DNA from: Bacteroidia bacterium | GTDB lineage: Bacteria; Bacteroidota; Bacteroidia; Bacteroidales; BM523 | Length of the DNA stretch: 13,770 nt | Assembly (NCBI GenBank): GCA_016209245.1 | Contig: JACQWN010000522.1 | Span: 1 to 13,770, forward strand | Direction of reading: 5' to 3' | Shown here: positions 7,050 to 13,770 of the stretch, in pieces | Numbering within the stretch: the stretch's first letter is position 1 | Layout of the letters: every line of letters starts with the position of its first letter | Notes under the pieces: model-generated | The model's input: the letters and a program-made list of their open reading frames with translations, nothing else | Database searches by the model: none | Told to the model about the DNA's origin: nothing | Translations under genes and position numbers: made by a program

Positions 7050-7457
7050 TTAGGGATATATTATTTTTTGAACATCGGTTAAGGTCTGCATTATCTCATA
7101 CATATTTGAAATTGTTCCTGCTCCGATTTTTTCAGTAATGTTAAAATAATTTGCACAAGTGCCACAAATAAGCAATTTTATGCCTGCCGCTTCAAGTTCT
7201 TTAAGCTGCTCAACCACAGGTGAACCTTTAACGGTCAGATTAACTCCGTTACCATAAAAAATAATTATCTTTGGTAATGGTTTGCACTTCCCGATAGTGG
7301 ATATACATCCTTTAATCAGCAAGGTTCCGAGATCATCGGGGCAAAAGCCCATTTTATCATTTTTAAAGCAGATTACATAATCTTGGGTTTCAAATGTTTG
7401 CAATTGTTCCGATTCAGACGCAACACTATGAAATTTATTTGTATTTCCGGTTTCCAT
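7050..7457 (-). CDS. YedF-like DsrE-family selenium-metabolism protein, no TusA domain
   Basis: This 135-residue protein resembles the C-terminal DsrE-like half of the selenium metabolism protein YedF. Shared features are DDLGTLLIKG (41-50), PKIIIFYGNGV (62-72), the KELEAAGIKLLICGTC stretch (86-101, Cys98 and Cys101) and GTISNMYEIMQTL (114-126). YedF normally has an N-terminal TusA domain with a conserved cysteine. It is absent here, and selB ends five bases upstream, so there is no room for it. The ATG has no clear Shine-Dalgarno; the start is set by the gap and the DsrE core begins near residue 26. The YedF family is tied to selenium use by co-occurrence, with no defined reaction. The position directly behind selB strengthens the link. 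Confidence 0.75.
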   Translation of the reverse strand: METGNTNKFHSVASESEQLQTFETQDYVICFKNDKMGFCPDDLGTLLIKGCISTIGKCKPLPKIIIFYGNGVNLTVKGSPVVEQLKELEAAGIKLLICGTCANYFNITEKIGAGTISNMYEIMQTLTDVQKIIYP

Positions 7458-7461
7458 AGAA

Positions 7462-7920
7462 TTAATTTTTATCAGTTAATAATTTTTTTCCTTTTTCCGT
7501 AATATAGCGTAAATCATTGTCACGGGCGACCATTCCTTCATTGTCATATTGAGACATTAATAACAGGCACAATTTCCTGTTTCCATTTATCAAATCGCGG
7601 AATCCTGCAATTGTAATACCCTTTCCGGAACTGTAAAGCTCATACAAGAGCTTAATACGGCATTCGTCCACGATGTTTGCATGAATATAATTATCTTCTA
7701 TGACATAAATTTTTCCTTCGTTGACAAGATATTTCAAATATTGTATCAGCTTATCTTTGGGTATTTTATTTTCAAAGGCATGAACTTCAAGCTCGGACAT
7801 TAGCGGGGTCTGCATATAATAATTCAAAATCTTAGATTCAAGCCGGTCAATCTGTTGTTTTACATCATCGGGAATGATAATTTTATGGTCCTTCAAAATC
7901 CATGTTTTTCCTTTTTTCAC
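7462..7920 (-). CDS. selB: SelB C-terminal winged-helix part (split from selB)
   Basis: This 152-residue frame begins at GTG, overlapping the stop of the preceding frame (GTGA). It contains the distal winged-helix domains that bind the SECIS hairpin: PDDVKQQIDRLESKILNYY, then a wing KIYVIEDNYI, then a last domain with GITIAGFRDLINGNRK and a terminal wing near RYITEKGKKL. Added to the 451 residues upstream, the sum is about 603, close to a normal single-chain SelB. No EF-Tu-like domain is present. It therefore looks like the separated tail of one gene, either by a one-base indel in a short homopolymer or as a true two-chain SelB with coupled translation. No Shine-Dalgarno supports the GTG. Confidence 0.8.
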   Translation of the reverse strand: MKKGKTWILKDHKIIIPDDVKQQIDRLESKILNYYMQTPLMSELEVHAFENKIPKDKLIQYLKYLVNEGKIYVIEDNYIHANIVDECRIKLLYELYSSGKGITIAGFRDLINGNRKLCLLLMSQYDNEGMVARDNDLRYITEKGKKLLTDKN

Positions 7921-9272
7921 AATATGATCGTGGTTTTCTCATAATATCTCATATCTCTCTGATGTACTATAAGTATTACTAATTGTTCGCAAGAATATTT
8001 TACAATATCATCAAATGAGCTTTCCATACATATATTATATATTTCATTTGCCGGTATGTTTAGTGTTTCAGCAATTTGGCGGTCGGTAACAGGTACAAGG
8101 TACTTTTTAACTTCTGTTCTGATGAGTTCGGTGATGCTTCCTTCAGCCAATTTTGATATATTTTCGAGCAGTTCCGGAGAGCGTCTTTTGTGATGTAAAG
8201 GAAATGGGTCTATGATTTCACCGCCTCCCAATGTGCGGGTTCCCGAAGTGTTCCGTATAATAAATCTATCGGAATAAATCAATATACAAGGTTTATCGAG
8301 ATGAATTTGCACGATAGCGTTTTCTCCCCCGTTAATTTCATTTTTATTCAAGAGATGGAGCCTGGCATGGCTTTCATAAGTTCCGCAAAGAAAAATTACA
8401 TCAGACCACAGATTTAATTGCCGGCTGTTTTTAAACAAAGAGAGCTTTGCATCAAATATTGTTGTTGCCTTCAGGTTGGTATCTGAAATAATCATGCCTC
8501 TGATAAAATCATTTTTTTCCAAACCTGCCAGGTTTATTGCGGCTCTGTCGCCTGCTTCAACAGTATCGGTAGCTGTGCCGTATTTTTCAATTCTGCGGAC
8601 TTTAAGTTCCTTTGTTTTATCGCCTGGCAGCAGGAAAACCTGTTTAGCCAGATCGAGCTTGCCATTTATTACGGTTCCTGTAACAACGCTTCCAAAGCCC
8701 TTAACATTAAATATCCTGTCAATGTACATTCTGAAAAAACCGCTTTTTTTTCTTTCATGGGTTTCACCGGCGACTTTAGCTATCATATCTTTGAGCTTAT
8801 CAATTCCTGCGCCGGTAATTGACGATACCCTGATAACAGGAGCAAATTCAAAAAAAGTATTTTTCAGAAAATCTTTAATTTCATCAATGGCTAATAATAT
8901 TAAATCTTCATCAACTAAATCTGTTTTGGTAAGGACAACGAGTCCTTTTTTTATTCCCAATATTTCAAGAATATTAAGATGTTCGATTGTCTGTGGCATA
9001 ACCCCGCTATCGGCGGCAATAACTAATAAAACAAGGTCCATTCCGCTGGCACCGCTTATCATCGTATGAATGAAATCTTTATGTCCGGGTACGTCAACAA
9101 TTCCGACTTTTTCGCTGGAAGGTAAAATAAAATGAGTAAAGCCAAGATTAATGGTAATCCCTCGTAGTTTTTCTTCTTTATGAGTATCGCAGTCAACATT
9201 CGTAAGTGCTTTAATAAGAGCCGTTTTTCCATGGTCAACATGACCTGCCGTTCCTATGGTGAGATGTTTCAT
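7917..9272 (-). CDS. selB: Selenocysteine-specific elongation factor SelB, GTPase part
   Basis: The 451 residues hold the EF-Tu-like portion that carries Sec-tRNA to the ribosome. The GTPase motifs are GHVDHGKT (10-17), DVPGHKDF (60-67), LTKTD (114-118) and VSSITGAG near the G5 loop. Domains II and III follow (FNVKGFGSVVTGTV; IRNTSGTRTLGGGEIIDP), then the start of the winged-helix region (VTDRQIAETLNI). The frame stops at TGA 7917-7919, while the remaining winged helices continue in the -1 frame. Adding one base to the A run at 7934-7937 (minus strand) would read YYEKNHDHIVKKGKTWIL without a stop. The ATG overlaps the selA stop (ATGA), so translation is coupled to selA. Confidence 0.92.
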   Translation of the reverse strand: MKHLTIGTAGHVDHGKTALIKALTNVDCDTHKEEKLRGITINLGFTHFILPSSEKVGIVDVPGHKDFIHTMISGASGMDLVLLVIAADSGVMPQTIEHLNILEILGIKKGLVVLTKTDLVDEDLILLAIDEIKDFLKNTFFEFAPVIRVSSITGAGIDKLKDMIAKVAGETHERKKSGFFRMYIDRIFNVKGFGSVVTGTVINGKLDLAKQVFLLPGDKTKELKVRRIEKYGTATDTVEAGDRAAINLAGLEKNDFIRGMIISDTNLKATTIFDAKLSLFKNSRQLNLWSDVIFLCGTYESHARLHLLNKNEINGGENAIVQIHLDKPCILIYSDRFIIRNTSGTRTLGGGEIIDPFPLHHKRRSPELLENISKLAEGSITELIRTEVKKYLVPVTDRQIAETLNIPANEIYNICMESSFDDIVKYSCEQLVILIVHQRDMRYYEKTTIIL

Positions 9273-10675
9273 TTCTGAGTGACTTTTTTGAATACAATAT
9301 CTATCATTTCAGCAATATAAGGAATATCTTCATTAGATATAGTCAGAATATCAAAATGAATTTCTCCTTTTTTCAGTATTCCGAGTATTGGTCTATTAAG
9401 TATTAATAATTTCCTGTACATATTTTCAGCAAAAGAAGAATTATTTTTTCGTGAACCGAATTTTTCATTAATAACTACTGAAAAACTTTTAAGGGTATGT
9501 TCCGGCATTGCTCCTCCGCCATATTGTCCATGACTTTGAACGACAGTTGAACGGATGTTGAATTTTTTCAATTTTTCCTGTAGCATTAGTGCACTTGATT
9601 TCAACTCCATTTCTGTTTTGTTAAGCGTTTTATAAATCATATTATTCTTAATCAGAAGTTTTTGATTAAGATAATATTTACAGGTATTTTCCAGGAAAAT
9701 CAATGTAAGTTTACAAACTCTTAATGCTCTCATCATCGGCTCTCTTTTTAATTTTCCGACAAATTCTTTTTTCCCCGCTATTATTCCGGCTTGTGGTCCT
9801 CCAAGTAGTTTATCTCCACTGAAACATGCAAGGTCTGCACCTGTCGCCAAAGCCTGTTTTACGTCAGGTTCGCTCATTAAAGCTGTGTTATCTATTTTTT
9901 TTAATAATCCTGAGCCCATATCAAAAATTACCGGTATCCGATATTTTTCCCCAAGATTCACTAATTCTTTTAGTTCAACATCTTCAGTAAAGCCCTTTAT
10001 TGAATAGTTTGATTTATGCGCTTTGAACAGTAAAGCCGTGTTTTTATTAATTGAATTTTCATAATCGCTTAATCTTGTTTTGTTAGTCGAACCGACTTCT
10101 ACCATTTTAGCTCCTGAAGTCTTCATTATTTCCGGCATTCTAAACGAGCCACCTATTTCTATTAATTCCCCCCGTGATATAATGACCTCTTTACCTTTAG
10201 CCAATGAATTCAGTATTAATATCACGGCTGCCGCATTATTATTGACGACAAGCACATCTTCCGCTCCGGTTAAATATTTCAGCAGGTTTGATGCATGTAT
10301 GTTTCTGTCGGATCGTACTCCATTCTCCAGGCTGAATTCAATATTTGAATATCCGCATAGCAAATCAAAGACGTTAGTTACCATTTCTTTTCCAAAAGGA
10401 GCTCGTCCGAGATTTGTGTGAATTATCACTCCTGTACAATTTATAACCGGCTTCAGGCTTCCTTCCGTAGTTTTATTAATTTCTTTTTCTACTTGGGTGA
10501 GTATGATATCGGTAGCAGGGGCGTTTTGTCCATCTTTTATCTTGTTCCTGAAATCATTTAAGACATTACGGATGGAGTATGTCACTACATCAATACCATA
10601 TTTTTGAATAAGGTTCTTTACTTCCGATAAATTCAATAATTTATCTACACTGGGTATTTGCTTAAATTCTTTCAT
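9269..10675 (-). CDS. selA: L-seryl-tRNA(Sec) selenium transferase SelA
   Basis: This 468-residue PLP enzyme converts Ser-tRNA(Sec) to Sec-tRNA(Sec) with selenophosphate. It shows the N-terminal helical region; the PVINCTGVIIHTNLGRAPF stretch (76-94), hallmark of SelA; NNNAAAVILILN (145-156); RGELIEIGGSFRMPEIM (168-184); VGSTNKT (194-200); FDMGSGL (251-257); and the PLP lysine in SGDKLLGGPQAG (Lys289). Length is normal. The start ATG at 10675 lies 21 bases past the tRNA-Sec 3' end and has no clear Shine-Dalgarno. The chain begins like other SelA proteins (IPSVDKLL), which supports this start. It is probably cotranscribed with the tRNA and selB. Selenophosphate must come from a selD outside the window. 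Confidence 0.95.
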   Translation of the reverse strand: MKEFKQIPSVDKLLNLSEVKNLIQKYGIDVVTYSIRNVLNDFRNKIKDGQNAPATDIILTQVEKEINKTTEGSLKPVINCTGVIIHTNLGRAPFGKEMVTNVFDLLCGYSNIEFSLENGVRSDRNIHASNLLKYLTGAEDVLVVNNNAAAVILILNSLAKGKEVIISRGELIEIGGSFRMPEIMKTSGAKMVEVGSTNKTRLSDYENSINKNTALLFKAHKSNYSIKGFTEDVELKELVNLGEKYRIPVIFDMGSGLLKKIDNTALMSEPDVKQALATGADLACFSGDKLLGGPQAGIIAGKKEFVGKLKREPMMRALRVCKLTLIFLENTCKYYLNQKLLIKNNMIYKTLNKTEMELKSSALMLQEKLKKFNIRSTVVQSHGQYGGGAMPEHTLKSFSVVINEKFGSRKNNSSFAENMYRKLLILNRPILGILKKGEIHFDILTISNEDIPYIAEMIDIVFKKVTQK

Positions 10676-10696
10676 TGAAATAATCCATTTTTTTTG

Positions 10697-10788
10697 CAGA
10701 GAGGGCAGGAATCGAACCTGCCACGGCCGGTTTTATCCGTCCGCTACCGGTTTTGAAGACCGGCTGAACCACCGGATTCTTCCTCTCT
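10697..10788 (-). tRNA. selC: tRNA-Sec (anticodon TCA)
   Basis: The 92-base RNA has the anticodon stem CCGGT/ACCGG with loop CTTCAAA, giving anticodon TCA (10754-10756), which reads UGA. The T arm is GCAGG-TTCGATT-CCTGC. The long variable arm pairs CGG-A-CGG with CCG-G-CCG. The D stem is about five pairs (GAATC/GGTTC) closing a four-base loop, unlike ordinary elongator tRNAs. The acceptor as read is 7 bp (AGAGAGG/CCTCTCT) with discriminator G. CCA is not encoded. The RNA lies directly before selA, so both are probably made from one transcript. Confidence 0.93.
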
Positions 10789-10812
10789 TCATTCTATATA
10801 TTTAATTGTATC

Positions 10813-11526
10813 TTAAATTTCTGCGATCTTTATCAATTCTTTAATATTGATGAGAGTAATTTTTCGGCCTTTAATCTTAATAAAATTATCTTTCTTGAAT
10901 TTTGAAAGGAGTCTGATTACAGTTTCAGTGGATGTTCCAACAATATTGGCAAGGTCTTCTCTGGAAAGAGAAATAACATATTGAGAAGTGTCATCAGGAT
11001 AATTATTAGTATTTTTCTCAGCATAAAATATTTTATTAAGAACAAGGAGCGATTCTGCCAGTCGTTCACGGACAGTTTTTTGTGCCATTGAAGTTAGCTT
11101 ATTATCTGCTTCTTCAAGCATCTGGCTGAAAAGAATCATAAGCCGTGTGGAAAAAAGAGGATATTTGTTCAGCAATTCAAAGAAATCATTTTTATTTAAT
11201 ATACATACTACAGAATCTTCAAGAGTAGTAGCAGTAGCTTTGAATGTTCTGTCGCTAAGCAGAGCTTTCATGCCAAAAAATTCGCCTGGAGAAACAAAAC
11301 GTATAATTTGTTCTTTACCGTAAGAGCCATATTTATAAATTTTTACTTTTCCCTGATTCAGACAGTAAACTCCATTTGGTTTTGTACCTGCTGAAAAAAT
11401 CGTTTGTCCTTTTTTGTAAAAAATGCAATTTTTTCTTTGGCTTAAGTCAAGAAGGTCTTTTTTTTCTACTTTATTTAATAACGATTTTCCAAGGACAAGA
11501 CAATGTTCACAATTTTGCCGAATCAT
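10813..11526 (-). CDS. Crp/Fnr-family transcriptional regulator
   Basis: The 237-residue protein has an N-terminal cyclic-nucleotide-binding-type beta barrel (YKKGQTIFSAGTKPNGVYCL near 37-56; SPGEFFGMKALLSDRT near 79-94), a long dimer helix (about 117-145) and a winged helix-turn-helix near 189-212 (SREDLANIVGTSTETVIRLL). The recognition helix keeps the E201-xxx-R205 pattern that reads TGA-type half-sites. Cysteines at 6 and 9 (CEHC) plus 34, 55 and 108 could bind an iron-sulfur cluster, but their spacing differs from E. coli FNR, so oxygen sensing is only a possibility. It ends 24 bases before tRNA-Sec and may be cotranscribed with the selenium genes. A TGA-N6-TCA dyad before fdhA is a candidate target. 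A clear Bacteroidetes promoter precedes it. Confidence 0.9.
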   Translation of the reverse strand: MIRQNCEHCLVLGKSLLNKVEKKDLLDLSQRKNCIFYKKGQTIFSAGTKPNGVYCLNQGKVKIYKYGSYGKEQIIRFVSPGEFFGMKALLSDRTFKATATTLEDSVVCILNKNDFFELLNKYPLFSTRLMILFSQMLEEADNKLTSMAQKTVRERLAESLLVLNKIFYAEKNTNNYPDDTSQYVISLSREDLANIVGTSTETVIRLLSKFKKDNFIKIKGRKITLINIKELIKIAEI

Positions 11527-11545
11527 TATTAGAAAATTAAATTGC

Positions 11546-11578
11546 CAAATGTAGTAATAAATTTTAATTTATATCAAA
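11546..11578 (-). promoter_or_regulatory. Bacteroidetes-type promoter for the Crp/Fnr gene
   Basis: TTTG (11575-11578) and TACATTTG (11546-11553) are separated by 21 bases. This fits the Bacteroidetes primary-sigma consensus TTTG-N19-21-TAnnTTTG exactly. The start codon lies 19 bases beyond the -7 element, giving a very short leader without a Shine-Dalgarno. It could drive the regulator, tRNA-Sec, selA, selB and the yedF-like gene as one unit. Confidence 0.6.
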
Positions 11579-11599
11579 ATAGATGCGAAAGGTAAAATA

Positions 11600-12859
11600 T
11601 TATTTAAGATCCCATGCACAAATATGCTGTATTCCCTCATAATTACCAAAGGAAACATCATCAAGCGAAACTACAATTTTTTCATAATTATCTTTAATAC
11701 GGGCAAGATTTCCAAATTCTCTGTCAATAACATTTTTATCAGACAATAAATATGATATCTGGACATATTTTTTATTATTGCCTTTTTGCAGAACAAAATC
11801 AATTTCATAATTTCTGCCGAAGCCCACATAAATTGAATATCCCTGCGCTTTATAATATAAGAACACCGAATTTTCCAAAAGATGACCAAACTCAAATTCA
11901 AAAGCGGGAACAAGATAATTTCGATATGACAAATCGTTTATATAGAATTTCTTTGTACCTGATAATATTTCTTTTGTTTTTATTTCAAAACGATCGGCTC
12001 TATGAATTAAATATGATTCTTGAAAATAGTCGAGATATGAAGCTAAAGTTTCATAATTTATTCGGATTTTGTTTGTAATAAAATAATTTGTAATATTATT
12101 TACAGAAAACATGCTTCCAATATTACTGACTAAAAATTTAAAAAGCCGTTCAAGCATAAAAACATCTTTAACGTTATGTCTTTTTACAATATCTTTTAAT
12201 AGTATAGTATCTTTTAATGAAGTCAGATAATTCAGTTTTAGCTCTTCATTATTTATATGAAATAATTCGGGAAGCCCTCCTTCTTTCAAGTATTGAATAT
12301 ATGAATTTTTTCCAAGGGGTAGTTTCTTATAATTGATAAACTCCGTATAAGAGAATGGAAATATCTCGAAGGAAATATAACGACCACTTAATAATGTTGC
12401 AAGCTCTCCTGATAACATTTTTGAATTAGAACCTGTAATAAATACTTCATATTCATTATTTGGATCCTGAGATAATGAATTCACGATTTTTTCCCAACCG
12501 TCAATTTCCTGAACTTCATCGAGAATAATATATTTTTTACCTTCAGGTTTTACATTTTTTTCATATATAGCAATTAATTGCTTCAAATGACGATAATGAG
12601 TTATATAATCAAAAGCGACTAATTCCTTGTTAAGATAAAAAATATTTTCTGGTTTAATTTCTTTGTCTAAAAGTTCATTGATAAATTGCCTCATTATATA
12701 ACTTTTTCCAACCCTTCTTTGACCTGTTAAAACTTTGATTAACCTGTTACCTAATGATTGTATTAACAAATCGAGATATGTTTTCCGTATAAATCCCGTA
12801 TTTACCGGCCTTTTATCCCAATAATTATGCTGTTTTATTATTGCAAATTTTTCTATCAT
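11600..12859 (-). CDS. AAA-type ATPase with C-terminal DUF4143-like domain
   Basis: About 419 residues. The N-terminal ATPase has Walker A GQRRVGKS (46-53), Walker B YIILDEVQEIDGW (110-122) and a sensor strand VFITGSNSKML (139-149), followed by SGRYISFEIFPFSYTEF, typical of this ATPase family. The C-terminal half (YINDLSYRNYL; then GFGRNYEIDFVLQ) is the DUF4143-like region with a nuclease-like E-IDFV core. Such proteins are common in Bacteroidetes and archaea with no known role. The ATG at 12859 is preferred to an in-frame TTG at 12877, because the TTG overlaps the candidate promoter. It is very AT-rich and shows no link to the selenium genes. A stand-alone accessory gene is likely. Confidence 0.85.
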   Translation of the reverse strand: MIEKFAIIKQHNYWDKRPVNTGFIRKTYLDLLIQSLGNRLIKVLTGQRRVGKSYIMRQFINELLDKEIKPENIFYLNKELVAFDYITHYRHLKQLIAIYEKNVKPEGKKYIILDEVQEIDGWEKIVNSLSQDPNNEYEVFITGSNSKMLSGELATLLSGRYISFEIFPFSYTEFINYKKLPLGKNSYIQYLKEGGLPELFHINNEELKLNYLTSLKDTILLKDIVKRHNVKDVFMLERLFKFLVSNIGSMFSVNNITNYFITNKIRINYETLASYLDYFQESYLIHRADRFEIKTKEILSGTKKFYINDLSYRNYLVPAFEFEFGHLLENSVFLYYKAQGYSIYVGFGRNYEIDFVLQKGNNKKYVQISYLLSDKNVIDREFGNLARIKDNYEKIVVSLDDVSFGNYEGIQHICAWDLK

Positions 12860-12874
12860 AATATAAATTTTCTG

Positions 12875-12907
12875 CAAATATATAATTTTATTTTGTTATA
12901 ATAGAAA
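12875..12907 (-). promoter_or_regulatory. Candidate Bacteroidetes promoter for the ATPase gene
   Basis: TATATTTG (12875-12882) matches TAnnTTTG. TTTC (12904-12907), 21 bases upstream, is one base from the TTTG -33 element. The ATG at 12859 lies 16 bases downstream, which supports that start. Confidence 0.45.
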
Positions 12908-12927
12908 AAATTGAAAGAAATATTTGA

Positions 12928-13734
12928 TTAAATAATTTCAACATCAATCTCTTTTACCCACCCGGTATTTCCATCAGTGAGTTTAATTTCAACCCAATCT
13001 CCAACTTTATCTTCAACTTTGACTTTTAGTCCGGCATGGATAACAAACAGGTCGGTTCCGCTTTCATCGGGTGAGCTTTTAACAGTTACAGAATCTGAAA
13101 AAACAATGGCTGTATTCCTGGTTTCAGAGAATTGTTTTTGTTTATAAGCAAAAAAGAGGGCTATAAGTGAAAAGGCAAGAAATAGTACTCCAAACCAGAA
13201 TCCCAGCTTCTTTAATATTATTTTTCCACTATAAAAATAAAGACTTAAAAGTAGTAAAAATGCGATAAATGCAATAAGACTGGCAGTCGCCCATTTGTCT
13301 GACGGGAACATGTTAATAAAATTCCTGTACCATGTTATAAAGAATATTTCCGGAAGAACGTTAATTTTATCAACAACATACTTGTTGGCGAGCTCAAGAT
13401 TGAATAATATATCCTCATCCTTGGGATTAAGAAGCTTTGCCCGTTCATAATTTAAAATCGCCTGAGGTATTTTATTCGATTTAAAATAAGCATTTCCTAA
13501 ATTATAATAAATGGCTGACGATTCAAAATCTAGGCTTACAATTTTGTTATATATTTCAATCGCTTTCTCATAATTTACCTTTGAGTAATATATCCTGGCG
13601 CTGTCGAGCAGATTTTGCGGTGTATTAGCTTGGGTGCTGAATATTGATAAATAAATGATGTATAAAAGAAATTTGTTTTTTAACCTGAATAATTTTAATA
13701 TTGGACTAAAGTCCAGATATTGCGGTTGTTGCAT
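12928..13734 (-). CDS. batE: BatE-like TPR/SH3 membrane protein
   Basis: The 268-residue protein has a hydrophobic segment near 20-36 that looks like a signal or anchor, then tetratricopeptide repeats from about 41 to 118 (SAIYYNLGNAYFKSNKIPQA and following). Two membrane helices are near 148-168 and 178-197, and a bacterial SH3-like domain (VTVKSSPDES to GNTGWVKEI) is near 210-264. This order matches BatE of the Bacteroidetes aerotolerance operon, whose BatA and BatD partners would lie upstream, outside the window. Function is linked to envelope stress or oxygen tolerance by context only. The start is unsure: the ATG at 13734 overlaps a REP-like palindrome, the first 15 or so residues are encoded by the repeat, and the frame is open to the window edge. 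There is no Shine-Dalgarno. Confidence 0.78.
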   Translation of the reverse strand: MQQPQYLDFSPILKLFRLKNKFLLYIIYLSIFSTQANTPQNLLDSARIYYSKVNYEKAIEIYNKIVSLDFESSAIYYNLGNAYFKSNKIPQAILNYERAKLLNPKDEDILFNLELANKYVVDKINVLPEIFFITWYRNFINMFPSDKWATASLIAFIAFLLLLSLYFYSGKIILKKLGFWFGVLFLAFSLIALFFAYKQKQFSETRNTAIVFSDSVTVKSSPDESGTDLFVIHAGLKVKVEDKVGDWVEIKLTDGNTGWVKEIDVEII

Positions 13735-13759
13735 AACCCCAGCCTTAAGGCTGGGGTTA
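13702..13759. repeat. REP-like double-hairpin element
   Basis: Two palindromes lie 18 bases apart. TGGACT-AA-AGTCCA spans 13702-13715. A perfect 26-base palindrome centred between 13746 and 13747 spans 13734-13759 (TAACCCCAGCCTT and its complement). Such paired hairpins resemble REP sequences mobilised by RAYT/IS200-like transposases; none is in the window. The element covers the apparent start codon of the BatE-like gene and may extend past the edge. Confidence 0.7.
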
Positions 13760-13770
13760 GTGAAATTTAC

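Noticed and set aside
7911..7918. A-AAA-AAG type slippery run at the selB junction (minus strand)
   Set aside because: It lies after the stop codon of the upstream frame, so ribosomes would terminate before reaching it; programmed frameshifting there is not supported.
7917..7919. TGA at the end of the selB GTPase frame read as selenocysteine
   Set aside because: Read-through in that frame meets another stop after seven codons, the tail domain is in a different frame, and no SECIS-like hairpin with suitable spacing was seen.
8476..9069. 197-codon open frame on the plus strand inside selB
   Set aside because: It is antisense to the conserved GTPase domains of SelB, has low-complexity serine/leucine content, and has no family match that I recognise.
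1..13770. CRISPR array, rRNA or prophage genes
   Set aside because: No regularly spaced direct repeats, rRNA sequence or phage-type genes were seen anywhere in the window.

Overview
The window looks like a chromosomal segment of a Bacteroidota-like (or FCB-group) anaerobe. It is AT-rich, and every gene lies on the minus strand. The support comes from a BatE-type TPR/SH3 protein, a DUF4143-type ATPase, two candidate promoters with the Bacteroidetes -7 signature TAnnTTTG, and several genes with no visible Shine-Dalgarno sequence. The assignment is inference; no rRNA or other phylogenetic marker is present.

In the direction of transcription (right to left) the layout is as follows. (1) A BatE-like protein gene (12928-13734) has a REP-like double hairpin over its 5' end. 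(2) A DUF4143-type ATPase follows. (3) A Crp/Fnr-family regulator sits 24 bases ahead of the next block. (4) The selenocysteine block is tRNA-Sec (anticodon TCA), selA, selB (read here as two overlapping frames) and a YedF-like DsrE-family gene. (5) A 385-base intergenic region holds a 174-bp inverted-repeat element with a perfect 30-bp central palindrome, then a candidate promoter and a 10-bp dyad. (6) A compact cluster encodes a Mop molybdate-binding protein, a class V aminotransferase (cysteine desulfurase/selenocysteine lyase-like) and a DUF3343 Se/S-carrier-like protein. (7) A formate dehydrogenase operon encodes the selenocysteine-containing catalytic subunit, an iron-sulfur subunit and a HybB/NrfD-type membrane subunit. 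A Shine-Dalgarno sequence at the extreme left edge shows that the operon continues.

The central observation is that the catalytic subunit is a single gene (2030-5062) interrupted by an in-frame TGA at 4490-4492. That codon lies exactly where formate dehydrogenase-N carries selenocysteine, and a hairpin with a bacterial SECIS-like loop follows it. About 11 kb therefore holds a selenoprotein, the machinery that recodes its UGA (tRNA-Sec, SelA, SelB), candidate selenium-delivery proteins (YedF-like, class V lyase, DUF3343), a molybdate-binding protein for its cofactor metal, and a Crp/Fnr regulator with a matching site upstream of fdhA. Selenophosphate synthase (selD), fdhD and molybdopterin biosynthesis genes are not in the window and would have to be elsewhere.

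In the inferred physiology, an exported Mo/W-Se formate dehydrogenase oxidises formate outside the membrane and passes electrons through the four-cluster subunit to a quinone-reactive membrane subunit. Oddities worth following are the frame break in selB, a class V enzyme lacking the segment that normally carries the PLP-stacking histidine, a YedF homologue without its TusA domain, a tRNA-Sec whose acceptor reads as 7 bp, and the palindromic element between the two selenium clusters.
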